DNA from: Pseudomonas sp. UBA1879 | GTDB taxonomy: Bacteria > Pseudomonadota > Gammaproteobacteria > Pseudomonadales > Pseudomonadaceae | Assembly: GCF_002338065.1 (NCBI RefSeq) | Contig: NZ_DDHJ01000025.1 | Location: forward strand, 51,790 to 115,789 | Direction of reading: 5' to 3' | DNA length: 64,000 nt | Position numbers and translations under genes: made by a program | The notes under the pieces: model-generated | Seen by the model: the letters and a program-made list of their open reading frames with translations, nothing else | Told to the model about the DNA's origin: nothing | The model's database searches: none | Shown here: positions 9,305 to 17,948 of the stretch, one piece after another | Layout: each line of letters begins with the position of its first letter | How positions within the stretch are numbered: position 1 is the stretch's first letter

Positions 9305-10954
9305 ATGAACCTGCATCAATTCGCCGAAACCCACGACGTCACCAATCAACCGCCCTCACTGGACGGGGTCAATCTGTATCGCATCGACCTGCCGTTGCAG
9401 GAGTGGTCCAGACGCTACGGGGCCAGCTGGGCGGAGTCGAAGATCGATGCTTACGGCGCGCTGGCGGGCGGGCCGCTGATGGAAGCTGGCTTTCTCGCCA
9501 ACCAGAACAAGCCGGTGTTTGCCAGCCACGACCGCTACGGTCATCGCATCGACTTGGTGGAGTTCCACCCCGCCTATCACCAACTCATGCAAACCGCGGT
9601 CGAACATGGCATCCCGTCATTGCCCTGGACTGACCCGAGGGAAGGCGCCCATGTCGCCCGCGCGTCCATGAGTTACTTGCACAGCCAGGCAGAAGCGGGC
9701 AGCGGCTGCCCGTTGACCATGACCTTCGCCAGCGTGCCCGCCCTGCGTTTGCAACCGGATCTAGCGGACGTCTGGCTGCCGAAAATCCTCGCCACTCAGT
9801 ACGACCCGCGTAACGTGGGCATCGCCCACAAGGCCGGAGCCACCATCGGCATGGCGATGACCGAAAAGCAGGGCGGCACCGACGTGCGCGCCAACACCAC
9901 CCGCGCTTATCCCGTCGGCCAGCCGGGGCCCGGTCAGGCCTACGAACTGGTCGGCCACAAGTGGTTCTGTTCAGCGCCGATGTGCGACGCCTTTCTGACC
10001 CTGGCGCAGACTGACAAAGGCCTGACCTGTTTCCTGCTGCCGCGTCATCGCCCGGACGACACCCGTAACGAGTTCTACATACAGCGTCTGAAGAACAAAC
10101 TGGGCAATTGGTCCAACGCGTCCAGCGAAGTCGAATTCCGGGGCGCGCTGGCATGGATGGTCGGCGAAGAGGGCCGTGGCGTGCCAACGATCATCGAAAT
10201 GGTCGCCATGACCCGCTTCGATTGCATGACCGGTTCCAGCGGGCTGATGCGTCAGGCGCTGACCCAGGCGGCGCATCACTGCGCGCATCGCAGCGTCAGC
10301 GGACGCGTGCTGAGCGAGCAACCGTTGATGCAAAACGTGCTGGCGGACTTGGCGCTGGAAAGCGAGGCCGCGCTGGCATTGACCCTGCGCATGGGCCGCT
10401 CGCTAGAGCGCCTGGACGATTCCCACGAAGCACGTTTTGCGCGGCTGGTCACGGCGGTGGGCAAGTACTGGATCTGCAAACGCGCCCCGGCGATGATCAA
10501 CGAAGCCGCGGAATGCATGGGCGGGGCGGGGTATGTGGAAGACACCATCCTGCCGCGTCTTTACCGGGAGGCGCCTGTCAATTCGACGTGGGAAGGCTCG
10601 GGGAATGTGCAGTGTCTGGACGTGTTGCGGGCGTTGTCAAAAGAGCCGGGGGTACTCGACGCGCTGTTCGACGAACTGGGCGACGGCCATGGCGACGCCC
10701 GACTTGCTGCACATATCGAGCAACTGAAAACCGCGTTTACGGACACCAGCGATATCCAGTACCGCGCCCGGCAACTGACCGAAGACATTGCCGTCGGCTT
10801 GCAGGCCAAGCTGCTGCTGGAGGCTGGCAACTCGGTGGTCAGCGACGGGTTTATCGCTGGCCGCTTGCAGCATCCCGGGCGCGTGTACGGCGCGCTGCCG
10901 CGAGGGGTCGATGTGGAAGCACTGGTGGCGCGCTCGACCCCGCAAGTTGCGTGA
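9305..10954 (+). CDS. aidB: AidB-type acyl-CoA dehydrogenase family protein
   Basis: A 549-residue flavoprotein of the acyl-CoA dehydrogenase superfamily, closest to AidB of the adaptive response to alkylation damage. Length, the N-terminal MNLHQFAETHDVTNQPPSL segment, the FAD-site region TIGMAMTEKQGGTDVRANT and the C-terminal part AAECMGGAGYVEDT all fit AidB. A GGAGG at 9296-9300 is well placed for the ATG at 9305, so earlier in-frame codons are rejected. It is flanked by repeat-rich gaps and is probably monocistronic. Its physiological substrate is not established for the family. Confidence 0.9.
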   Translation: MNLHQFAETHDVTNQPPSLDGVNLYRIDLPLQEWSRRYGASWAESKIDAYGALAGGPLMEAGFLANQNKPVFASHDRYGHRIDLVEFHPAYHQLMQTAVEHGIPSLPWTDPREGAHVARASMSYLHSQAEAGSGCPLTMTFASVPALRLQPDLADVWLPKILATQYDPRNVGIAHKAGATIGMAMTEKQGGTDVRANTTRAYPVGQPGPGQAYELVGHKWFCSAPMCDAFLTLAQTDKGLTCFLLPRHRPDDTRNEFYIQRLKNKLGNWSNASSEVEFRGALAWMVGEEGRGVPTIIEMVAMTRFDCMTGSSGLMRQALTQAAHHCAHRSVSGRVLSEQPLMQNVLADLALESEAALALTLRMGRSLERLDDSHEARFARLVTAVGKYWICKRAPAMINEAAECMGGAGYVEDTILPRLYREAPVNSTWEGSGNVQCLDVLRALSKEPGVLDALFDELGDGHGDARLAAHIEQLKTAFTDTSDIQYRARQLTEDIAVGLQAKLLLEAGNSVVSDGFIAGRLQHPGRVYGALPRGVDVEALVARSTPQVA

Positions 10955-10978
10955 CTTGCAGCGGCACTGATCTTTTCT

Positions 10979-11067
10979 CGTGCGAGCCAGCCTGCTGGCG
11001 AAGGCGGTGTGTCAGACACCAATGGGTTGAATGACAGACTGCATTCGCCAGCAAGCCGGCTCCCACA
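10979..11067. repeat. REPIN of the 'gctggcgaa' type downstream of aidB
   Basis: The left arm gtgcgagccagcctgctggc (from 10979) is inverted against attcgccagcaagccggctc, ending in ccaca at 11067. The pair immediately precedes the 151-bp tandem array and uses the same REP family (tgggagccggcttgctggcg). Confidence 0.8.
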
Positions 11068-11422
11068 GGTACGAAGCTCGCAGGCTCACTGTCATCCGTG
11101 CAGCAAGCCTGCTCCCACGGATACGACGTCGGTGCAGATTTCATGACCTATGCATGGCCCTTGTGGGAGCCGGCTCGCTGGCGAATGCGGTTTGCCAGCG
11201 AGCATAGAATCCCCCACAGGTATGAAGCTCGCATGCTCACTCTCATCAGTGCAGCAAGCCAGCCCCCACGGATACGACGTCGGTGCAGATTTCATGACCT
11301 ATGCATGGCCCTTGTGGGAGCCGGCTTGCTGGCGAATGCGGTTTGCCAGCGAGCATAGAATCTCCCACAGGTACGAAGCTCGCGGGCTCACTCTCGTCAG
11401 TGCGGCAAGCCAACTCCCACGG
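11065..11422. repeat. 151-bp tandem duplication built on REP elements
   Basis: Two full copies plus a partial third repeat at exactly 151 bp: acagg(t) at 11065, 11216 and 11367; cagcaagcc-like starts at 11101, 11252 and 11403; atacgacgtcggtgcag at 11121 and 11272. Each unit contains an inverted REP pair and a unique stretch (gatttcatgacctatgcatg). Copies differ by scattered point changes, so the duplication is recent but not brand new. It fills the gap between aidB and amn. Confidence 0.93.
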
Positions 11423-11523
11423 TTATAGGCCAGAATCGGATCGTATTGCGCCTTACTCATTGCGTGCCTTCCCCCGCCGTTGCAGGCAAGATGGAGCCTT
11501 GCAAGATCAGAAGGATGCGCATC

Positions 11524-12987
11524 GTGACTGAAGCTTTCATTGTCGTAAAAACCGCGGAGCAAGCTGTGGACCGGCTTGCCGAGTTGCACGGAGCCGCAAC
11601 CTCGGCCTTGAGCCAGGCGCTTAAACGTTACCTCAAAGACCGCGTTGAGCCAGACGCCGCCGAGCGTCTGCAGTTCCGCTACCCCGAATTGCGTCTGACC
11701 TACCACTGCCACGGCGAAGTGCCACTGACCACCCGCGCCTACGCCAAGGTTCAACTGCCCGGTACCTACAGCGTCACCGTCACCCACCCGGCGGCATTTC
11801 GCAAATACCTGATCGAACAGCTTACCCCGCTGATGAACGACTTCACCGTCACGGTCGAGGTGGGCGTCAGCGAGCAGAACATTCCGTACCCGTACGTCGT
11901 CGAGCAAGGCGATGAACTGGCAGGCACCGGCGTGACAGCGGCGACCCTGGCCCGCGTATTCCCGAGCACCGACCTGTCTGCGGCCACCGATGGCATTGCC
12001 GACGGACTCTATGACTGGGCCAACACCGATCCGCTGCCGCTGGCACTGTTCGATGCCGCGCGTGTCGACTTCTCGCTGCGCCGCCTGGTGCATTACACCG
12101 GCAGCGACTGGCGCTATGTGCAGCCCTGGATTCTGCTTACCAACTACCACCGCTATGTTGACCAGTTCATCGTCCACGGCCTGGAAAAACTCCGCGACGA
12201 TCCGCGCTTCGTGAAAATGGTGCTGCCGGGCAACGTTGTCGTCGACAAAAGCATGGACCACGGCGAGGCCCAGGCCATCGTCTCCAGCGTGGTCTGGCAC
12301 CGTTATCAGATGCCGGCCTATCACCTCATCGCCGAAGACGGCCATGGCGTGACCCTGGTCAACATCGGCGTCGGCCCGTCGAACGCGAAAAACATCACCG
12401 ACCACCTGGCCGTGCTGCGTCCGCATTGCTGGCTGATGATCGGTCACTGCGGCGGCCTGCGTCAGTCGCAGACCATCGGTGACTACGTGCTGGCCCACGC
12501 CTACATGCGCCGCGACGGCATTCTCGACCGCGTGCTGCCGCCGAACATTCCGATTCCGGCGCTGGCCGAAGTGCAACTGGCGTTGCAGGAGTCGGCGGCG
12601 CAAGTGACCGGCGAGCGGGGCGACGACCTGAAAAAGCGCCTGCGCACCGGCACCGTGCTGACCTACGACGATCGCAACTGGGAACTGCGCTGGGCGCAGG
12701 AGCGACCGCTGATCAACCTGTCCCGCGCTGTCGCCGTGGACATGGAAAGCGGCACCATCGCCGCTCAAGGCTATCGGTTGCGCGTGCCGTACGGGACGCT
12801 GCTCTGCGTGTCGGACAAACCGCTGCACAGCGAAATCAAACTCCCGGGTTCGGCCAACGCCTTCTATGAGCGCGCCGTGACCCAGCATTTGAAGATCGGC
12901 ATCGCCGCGTTGGATCTGATGCGCACGCAGCTCAATTCGCTGCACTCGCGAAAATTGCGCAGCTTCGACGAGCCGCCGTTCCGTTGA
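11524..12987 (+). CDS. amn: AMP nucleosidase
   Basis: Hydrolyses AMP to adenine and ribose 5-phosphate. The protein has the amn-specific N-terminal domain (about residues 1-200, including LSQALKRYLKDRVEPDA) and a C-terminal nucleoside-phosphorylase-like domain with VNIGVGPSNAKN, MIGHCGGLRQSQ and VDMESGTIAAQGYR. The start is taken at GTG 11524, giving 487 residues (E. coli Amn has 484), because AAGGA at 11511-11515 sits 8 nt upstream. ATG codons at 11491 and 11515 are alternatives. A strong terminator follows. Confidence 0.93.
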   Translation: MTEAFIVVKTAEQAVDRLAELHGAATSALSQALKRYLKDRVEPDAAERLQFRYPELRLTYHCHGEVPLTTRAYAKVQLPGTYSVTVTHPAAFRKYLIEQLTPLMNDFTVTVEVGVSEQNIPYPYVVEQGDELAGTGVTAATLARVFPSTDLSAATDGIADGLYDWANTDPLPLALFDAARVDFSLRRLVHYTGSDWRYVQPWILLTNYHRYVDQFIVHGLEKLRDDPRFVKMVLPGNVVVDKSMDHGEAQAIVSSVVWHRYQMPAYHLIAEDGHGVTLVNIGVGPSNAKNITDHLAVLRPHCWLMIGHCGGLRQSQTIGDYVLAHAYMRRDGILDRVLPPNIPIPALAEVQLALQESAAQVTGERGDDLKKRLRTGTVLTYDDRNWELRWAQERPLINLSRAVAVDMESGTIAAQGYRLRVPYGTLLCVSDKPLHSEIKLPGSANAFYERAVTQHLKIGIAALDLMRTQLNSLHSRKLRSFDEPPFR

Positions 12988-13003
12988 GGCTAGGCGTTTA
13001 GCG

Positions 13004-13034
13004 AAAGGGCCACTAAAGTGGCCCTTTCTGTTTT
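13004..13034 (+). terminator. Rho-independent terminator after amn
   Basis: Stem AAAGGGCCAC / GTGGCCCTTT with a four-base loop at 13004-13027, followed by the T-rich ctgtttt. It starts about 16 nt after the amn stop. Confidence 0.9.
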
Positions 13035-13050
13035 CGCGCTTTGAGTGGTC

Positions 13051-13683
13051 ATGCCCCGTCATCAACGTCCCGTTTCCCGCCGTCCTGCGCCTGGCTCTTC
13101 CAGTGCGCCCCGTCGCGTCGCCAAAGCCCCGCCTGCCGAACCCCGGTTGATCCTGTTCAATAAACCGTTCGACGTATTGACCCAGTTCAGTGATGGAGAA
13201 GGGCGCGCGACGCTCAAGGACTTCATCGACATCCCCGGTATCTACCCCGCCGGACGTCTGGACCGCGACAGCGAAGGCCTGCTCCTGCTGACTAACGACG
13301 GGCAATTGCAGGCGCGCATCGCCGATCCCAAGCACAAACTGGCCAAAACCTATTGGGTGCAGGTCGAGGGCGAACCCAGTGAGGAGCAATTGCAGAAGCT
13401 GCGCGACGGCGTCGAACTGAATGACGGTCCGACCTTGCCCGCTCAAGCCCGGCAACTCGATGAGCCTGCGCTCTGGCCACGCAACCCGCCCGTGCGGTTT
13501 CGCAAAAGCGTGCCCACGAGCTGGTTGGAATTGGTTATTAGGGAAGGGCGCAACCGGCAGGTGCGTCGGATGACAGCAGCGGTAGGGCTGCCGACCCTGC
13601 GGCTGGTGCGGGTGCGGATTGGCGAATGGGATATCGAAGGGCTGGATCAGGGGCAGTGGCGGGAGGTGACCGCGAAGTTGTGA
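13051..13683 (+). CDS. rluE: 23S rRNA pseudouridine synthase, RluE/RsuA family
   Basis: RsuA-family pseudouridine synthase; RluE modifies U2457 of 23S rRNA in E. coli. The catalytic-Asp motif is GRLDRDSEGLLLLTNDG, and the family segments LILFNKPFDVLTQFSD and REGRNRQVRRMTAAVG are present. There is no N-terminal S4 domain, which fits RluE rather than RsuA or RluB. An Arg/Pro/Ser-rich N-terminal tail of about 30 residues precedes the catalytic domain. The ATG at 13051 gives 210 residues; a GTG at 13045 is the alternative. It lies directly downstream of the amn terminator. Confidence 0.9.
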   Translation: MPRHQRPVSRRPAPGSSSAPRRVAKAPPAEPRLILFNKPFDVLTQFSDGEGRATLKDFIDIPGIYPAGRLDRDSEGLLLLTNDGQLQARIADPKHKLAKTYWVQVEGEPSEEQLQKLRDGVELNDGPTLPAQARQLDEPALWPRNPPVRFRKSVPTSWLELVIREGRNRQVRRMTAAVGLPTLRLVRVRIGEWDIEGLDQGQWREVTAKL

Positions 13684-13721
13684 TGGCATTCATGCTGTGC
13701 GATTGGCTCAAGGCCGTCACC

Positions 13722-13808
13722 TGTAGGAGTGAGCTTGCTCGCGATACGTTCTGTCAGACATGTTCTAGTGCCTGACAGACAGCCATCGCGAGCAAGCTCA
13801 CTCCTACA
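13722..13808. repeat. REPIN with perfect 24-bp arms
   Basis: tgtaggagtgagcttgctcg (continuing to cgat) at 13722-13745 is perfectly complementary to the arm ending at 13808. It lies between the convergent rluE and DUF2788 genes and could act as a bidirectional RNA hairpin. Confidence 0.9.
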
Positions 13809-13828
13809 GAAGCTCGCGCCCAGGCCGG

Positions 13829-14035
13829 CTATTTATGCTGCTCAATGTAGCCAATCACCACGCTCTTGATCACAAACGCCAACACCCCCAGCCCCAACAC
13901 GCCAAACAGAATGATCGTTCCGAAGCGCCCGGCCTTGGACTTCTTTGCCAGGTCCCAAACGATGAACCCCATGAAACCGATCAGCACGGTCACCAGAATG
14001 GTCATCATCCATTCTTCGAACAGTTCGGGTTCCAT
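13829..14035 (-). CDS. DUF2788 small membrane protein
   Basis: A 68-residue protein with two transmembrane helices (about residues 10-30 and 40-62) separated by the basic loop DLAKKSKAGRFG. It matches the small Pseudomonas DUF2788 family; function unknown. The ATG at 14035 (MEPELFEEWMM) is preferred to the ATG 6 nt upstream because AGGAGA sits at the right distance. It is a short gene just downstream of the Lrp-type regulator on the same strand, but there is no evidence that they cooperate. Confidence 0.8.
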   Translation of the reverse strand: MEPELFEEWMMTILVTVLIGFMGFIVWDLAKKSKAGRFGTIILFGVLGLGVLAFVIKSVVIGYIEQHK

Positions 14036-14081
14036 GGTCATCTCCTTCGAATCCGCAGTGCGGCGTGAGTGAAAAAGGTCA

Positions 14082-14570
14082 TCAGCTTCTCAAATGCACC
14101 AGCGGCAGTTCAGTGCTGGCCAATACCTGATTGAGCACGAAGCTCGAACGGACGCTGGTCACGCCGTCGATGCGGGTCAGATGGCCCAGCAAGAATTTCT
14201 GATAGTGGTCCATGTCCGGCACCACGACCTTCAGTTGGTAGTCGGCATCGACACCGGTGACCAGGCTGCATTCCAGCACTTGCGGCAGGCTACGAATCTG
14301 CTGTTCGAAGTGTTCGAAGCGATCAGGGGTGTGACGGTCCATGCCGATCAGCACGTACGCGGTCAGGCTCAGCCCCAGTTTCTTGCGGTCGAGCAGGGCC
14401 ACCTGGCGCACGATATAGCCGTCGTCTTCCAATTGCTTGACCCGTCGCGAACAAGGCGAAGGCGACAAACCGATCCGCTCGGCCAGCTCCTGATTGGAGA
14501 TGCGCGCGTCGCGTTGCAGTTCGGCCAAAATACTCAGGTCATATCTATCGAGCTTGCTCACGATTGACAC
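14082..14570 (-). CDS. Lrp/AsnC family transcriptional regulator
   Basis: A 162-residue feast/famine regulator. The N-terminal winged helix-turn-helix (about residues 5-60: LDRYDLSILAELQRDARISN, then ELAERIGLSPSPCSRRVKQL) is followed by an AsnC/RAM ligand-binding domain (about 70-150: VLECSLVTGVDADYQLKVVV). Such proteins usually sense an amino acid and often control a divergent gene. Here the divergent side has no coding gene for over 500 nt, only a possible small RNA. The ligand and targets cannot be named from sequence. Confidence 0.93.
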   Translation of the reverse strand: MSIVSKLDRYDLSILAELQRDARISNQELAERIGLSPSPCSRRVKQLEDDGYIVRQVALLDRKKLGLSLTAYVLIGMDRHTPDRFEHFEQQIRSLPQVLECSLVTGVDADYQLKVVVPDMDHYQKFLLGHLTRIDGVTSVRSSFVLNQVLASTELPLVHLRS

Positions 14571-14672
14571 CTTTATGAAAGCGATTGCGCCGAATTATTC
14601 ATCTGAAGGGAAAAATTGCGCAAGTGGTGTTTTCGTCAGCAACATTCGCAATCCTCTGCCGCTCCGTCAGGC

Positions 14673-14878
14673 CTATTCTTTTAACCAGAATCACTGCCCG
14701 GACACAGCGTCCAGCGCGGCCCGCCGAATCAGGTCAGCCGCGGCCTCCAATCCGACAGGGTTGATCAGGCCACCGGGCTACGCACTGTCCAGAAGACGAT
14801 GCGAGGTGAGCCGGCGCCAAAAGCGTCGCGCCAGGACGAAGCATTCGAAAGAGGGCCCCTCAAAGGCCCTCTTTTTTT
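14673..14878 (+). ncRNA. Candidate small RNA with intrinsic terminator
   Basis: No credible protein is encoded between 14571 and 15137, yet a strong plus-strand terminator stands at 14848-14878 with nothing obvious to terminate. An RpoS-like -10 (CTATTCT, 14673-14679) would start a transcript near 14686, giving about 190 nt ending in the T tract. I do not recognise the RNA family. The -10 is a weak prediction; the terminator is strong. Confidence 0.4.
14848..14878 (+). terminator. Orphan rho-independent terminator
   Basis: Perfect 10-bp stem AAAGAGGGCC / GGCCCTCTTT (14848-14857 and 14865-14874) followed by a run of seven T. It lies between the Lrp-type gene (leftward) and the Gln-rich protein gene (rightward), so it does not follow any coding gene. 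Confidence 0.85.
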
Positions 14879-15137
14879 GTGCCCACGATTTCAGAACGCA
14901 AGACCTAATTGGAGCGTGGTTTGCCCCATGATCGGCTACAAAGCGGTCGTGAAGGTCTCGGCCCAGCCAGATCATTGTGTCTGGCGTGTTTGCTGCCGCC
15001 GCCTGGCAGACCATTGGACAGGCCGTGCGCGTTCAGGCGATGCTGTTCGCCAACGGACCCTCGCTGATAGAGTGCGGCGAACGGGGCTTCGATAATGCAG
15101 TCCTATCAACAGGTATCCGCGCCGTAGTGAGGAAAGC

Positions 15138-16301
15138 ATGAACATGCGCATCTGGCGTTTGGCAGGTGTCAGTCTTTTGGCCGTGAGCATCAGCGCTCAG
15201 GTGGTGGCCGACGATAACAATCAACAACAGCAGCGCAACGAGCAGCGCCAGCAACAGCAGCGTGGCTTCGAGATGCAGCGCCAGCAGCAACAACAGCAAC
15301 AACAACGCAGTTTCAACATGGATCAGCAGCGCGAGCAGCAGCAACAGCGTCAGCAGCAACAACAGCAATACCAGCAGCAGCGCCAGCAGGAGCAACTCAA
15401 TCAGCAGCGGCAGATTCAACAGAATCAGCAGCAGCGGGCCGATCAGCAACGCATGCAGCAGGATCGCGAACGCAACCAACAGCGTCAGGATCAGATGCAA
15501 GAGCGGCGGCAACAGCAGCAACGCCAGCAGGAGCTTCAGCAACAGCAGCGTCAGCAACAACAACAGTTACAGCAGCGTCAGTTGCAGGATCGTCAAAGTC
15601 AGCTGCCGATTCAGAGCCGCCCCGACACCGCCATTCAGACCCAGCCGCCGCGTCAGGGTTTCTACCGCGACCAGCCTCGGGACAACCCATGGCGTGGCGG
15701 CGATAATCGTCCTGGCAACAACGGTCGGCCCATGGCCCACGGCGACGGCTGGGGCGGTGGACCGCGTTATCGTCCGGGGTATGAGATCGATCGCATTCCC
15801 GGCGGCTATTCCCGCGTGCCCTATCACGGCAACGACTATTTCTATTCGGGTGGCTATTGGTATCGCCCGCAAGGCCCGCGTTACGTGGTCGTCGCGCCGC
15901 CTCGTGGCGTGCGCGTGCGATACCTGCCGGATTACGCGCAGCAAGTCTGGCTCGGCAGCGCGCTATTCTTCGTCGCGGCGGGCACCTACTACACCTACGA
16001 GCAAAATACTCAGGAATATGTGGTCGCTGAACCGCCGCAAGGCGTCGAGCCGGTGTACTCGCCTCAGCAGGCCGTGCAAGAGCAGCCCGCAGACCCCTAT
16101 GACGTGATCGCCTATCCGGCCAATGGTCAGACGCAGCAACAAATCGAGCAGGACCGTTACGATTGCTACCGCTATGCCGTACAGCAGAGCAATTTCGACC
16201 CTGCCGCTGCGACCTACCAGCCTGCGCCAGAGGTGGTCGGGATTTATCGTCAGGCCATGGCGGCGTGTTATGCGGGGCGGGGGTATAGCGTTCAGCAGTG
16301 A
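15138..16301 (+). CDS. Gln-rich secreted protein with C-terminal DUF6515-like region
   Basis: A 387-residue protein in three parts. Residues 1-25 form a signal peptide (MNMRIWRLAGVSLLAVSISA, then QVVADD). Residues about 28-155 are extreme low complexity, dominated by Gln with interspersed Arg and Glu. The C-terminal part is Tyr/Gly/Pro-rich, with a DUF6515-like segment (YSGGYWYRPQGPRYVVV, GVRVRYLPDY), one hydrophobic stretch (LGSALFFVAAGTYYTY) and a C-terminal domain with two Cys (DRYDCYRYAV, MAACYAGRGY). Location is probably periplasmic or outer envelope. The Gln tract is encoded by mixed CAG/CAA and probably varies in length. Function unknown. A GAGGAAAG box supports the start. Confidence 0.8.
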   Translation: MNMRIWRLAGVSLLAVSISAQVVADDNNQQQQRNEQRQQQQRGFEMQRQQQQQQQQRSFNMDQQREQQQQRQQQQQQYQQQRQQEQLNQQRQIQQNQQQRADQQRMQQDRERNQQRQDQMQERRQQQQRQQELQQQQRQQQQQLQQRQLQDRQSQLPIQSRPDTAIQTQPPRQGFYRDQPRDNPWRGGDNRPGNNGRPMAHGDGWGGGPRYRPGYEIDRIPGGYSRVPYHGNDYFYSGGYWYRPQGPRYVVVAPPRGVRVRYLPDYAQQVWLGSALFFVAAGTYYTYEQNTQEYVVAEPPQGVEPVYSPQQAVQEQPADPYDVIAYPANGQTQQQIEQDRYDCYRYAVQQSNFDPAAATYQPAPEVVGIYRQAMAACYAGRGYSVQQ

Positions 16302-16324
16302 CCCAATGAAAGGACAGACCGTGG

Positions 16325-16353
16325 CTGTGGGAGCGAGCTTGCTCACGAATGCC
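16325..16353. repeat. Single REP element
   Basis: A lone REP arm, gtgggagcgagcttgctcac, with no inverted partner nearby, in the short gap between the convergent Gln-rich gene and fieF. Confidence 0.6.
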
Positions 16354-16444
16354 GAGTTCCCGTCTCTGCATCTCAGGCGGACACGCCGGCCCTTTCGTCC
16401 GCAAATTCCCTCTCAGAGTGAATCAGTTCATCGTCTGATGGCGG

Positions 16445-17350
16445 TTAGTTCATCACCGGACCATTGGCCCGATTCACCACTTCCTGAGGGTCGGCGTGCA
16501 CCAGCACTTCGGCCTTGGGGAATTCAGCGATGATCGCCCGTTCGACCTCTTCGCACAGCTCATGGGCCACCAGCAGCGTCAGCGCACCGGGGAGCTCAAG
16601 GTGCAGTTGCACGAACCAGTGATTACCCGAAATTCGCGTGCGCAGATCATGCGCACCCACCACCCCTGGCACACCTTGGGCCAATTCCAGCATTCGCGCG
16701 CTCACGCCCGGTTCCAGCTCGGCGTCCATCAGCACCGACACCGTCTCTCGCGCAATGGAAACCGCACTCCACAGAATGTAAAACGCGATCGCCAGGCCGA
16801 AATACGCGTCCAGTTGGTCGTAGCCGATATACGCCAGGCCTAGCGCCGCCATGATGCTGACGTTGAGCAGCAGGTCGGAGCGGTAATGCAGCGAGTCCGC
16901 GCGAATGGCCGCCGAGCCGGTCTCTTTGACCACTTTGTGCTGAAACATCAATAGCGCGACGGTCAGCACAATCGACAGCACCATGACCAACAGCCCCAGC
17001 GCTGGCGCCCCCAAGGCTTGCGGATGCTGAATGCGCTCGATGGCCTGAAAGCCGATCAAAAACGCACTGACCGCGATGAACAGCGATTGCGCCATGCCCG
17101 ACAACGCCTCAGCCTTGCCATGGCCGTAACGGTGGTCCTCATCCGCCGGACGCAGCGCGTAATGCACAGCCAGCAGATTGAGGAACGATGCTGCCCCGTC
17201 GAGCAGGGAATCGGTCAGACCCGCCAGCAGGCTGACCGACCCGCTCAACCACCAGGCGACAGCCTTGGCGATGATCAGAATGCTCGCGACGGCCAGCGAC
17301 GCGCGAGTGGCGAGACGCAATAACCGGGCGTGTTCAGGGCTGCTGCTCAT
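16445..17350 (-). CDS. fieF: Cation diffusion facilitator, FieF type
   Basis: Zn2+/Fe2+ efflux antiporter of the CDF family in the inner membrane. The 301-residue protein has six predicted helices. The metal-site motifs are LTDSLLDGAASF in TM2 and HYRSDLLLN in TM5, matching the DxxxD/HxxxD pattern of YiiP/FieF. A cytoplasmic C-terminal domain (about residues 210-295) carries HDLRTRISG and VLVHADP. The ATG at 17350 is chosen for its ggaagcgcc leader; an in-frame ATG at 17368 is possible. The small lipoprotein gene ends just beyond it on the same strand side. Confidence 0.92.
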   Translation of the reverse strand: MSSSPEHARLLRLATRASLAVASILIIAKAVAWWLSGSVSLLAGLTDSLLDGAASFLNLLAVHYALRPADEDHRYGHGKAEALSGMAQSLFIAVSAFLIGFQAIERIQHPQALGAPALGLLVMVLSIVLTVALLMFQHKVVKETGSAAIRADSLHYRSDLLLNVSIMAALGLAYIGYDQLDAYFGLAIAFYILWSAVSIARETVSVLMDAELEPGVSARMLELAQGVPGVVGAHDLRTRISGNHWFVQLHLELPGALTLLVAHELCEEVERAIIAEFPKAEVLVHADPQEVVNRANGPVMN

Positions 17351-17380
17351 GGCGCTTCCTTCAGTCATGCATCGAAAACA

Positions 17381-17806
17381 TCAGGCGGACGGCACCAGAC
17401 CCAGCGACGCCAGCTGCTCAACGCTGCCCTTGTGCTGAATCAGACGCGGATCGTCCAGCGGCAGGTTGCGGCCCAGCTCGGTCTTCAGGATGGCTTGCAG
17501 GCGAAGGTTGTCCACCGAGCCATCGGCGCGCACGGCGGGTTGCAGTTTTTGTGGATCGATCTGAGCGTGCTTGCCTTCAGGCAGGTAAATCGCACCGGTG
17601 GCGAAGTCGACGCCGAACGCGATCACGCCCGGGAGGATGTAAAACAACAGGCCGATGGCGTCGAGGACCACGATGGCTGGGTCCATTCGACCGCTGCCTT
17701 GAATCTGACCCCGGCGTTCAGGGTAAAAAATACTGCCGCAAGCAGTCAGTTGCGCCAGCAGGCTGACGACCAGGGCACCGCCAATCAAACGGGAAGGAAT
17801 GCGCAT
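17381..17806 (-). CDS. Small lipoprotein, YceK/YidQ-like
   Basis: A 141-residue lipoprotein precursor. The signal sequence MRIPSRLIGGALVVSLLAQL ends in a lipobox TACG with the lipidated Cys near residue 23. The mature part has CGSIFYPERRGQ, a hydrophobic region (DAIGLLFYILPGVIAFGVDF) and ATGAIYLP, resembling YceK/YidQ (DUF1375) lipoproteins. A GAGGAGAT box just before the ATG at 17806 fixes the start. It lies upstream of fieF on the same strand (30 nt apart) and is divergent from hrpB. Its exact function is unknown. Confidence 0.8.
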   Translation of the reverse strand: MRIPSRLIGGALVVSLLAQLTACGSIFYPERRGQIQGSGRMDPAIVVLDAIGLLFYILPGVIAFGVDFATGAIYLPEGKHAQIDPQKLQPAVRADGSVDNLRLQAILKTELGRNLPLDDPRLIQHKGSVEQLASLGLVPSA

Positions 17807-17919
17807 GAAAATCTCCTCAGAGGAAGTCGCAACTATACAAGGCAAATGCCTAAGCAATAAGACTATCCGAGTCGTAGGACGGTTCTGCGTTGCGCCGAAC
17901 AAAGATGAAGTCGCGCCCG

Positions 17920-17925
17920 TATAAT
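17920..17925 (+). promoter_or_regulatory. -10 element of hrpB
   Basis: A perfect TATAAT stands 24 nt upstream of the hrpB ATG. No good -35 hexamer is present at 17 nt. Confidence 0.45.
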
Positions 17926-17948
17926 CAGCGCTCTGTTTTGGAGCCCCT

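Noticed and set aside
11150..11531. Repeated short frames translating as MHGPCGSRLAGECGLPAS
   Set aside because: They are the translated 151-bp tandem unit and appear once per copy; not genes.
11299..13689. A 796-codon open frame on the minus strand opposite amn and rluE
   Set aside because: It is antisense to two clearly identified genes, its translation is low-quality and full of His/Arg/Gln/Val shadows of GC-rich codons, and it also runs through the REP duplication.
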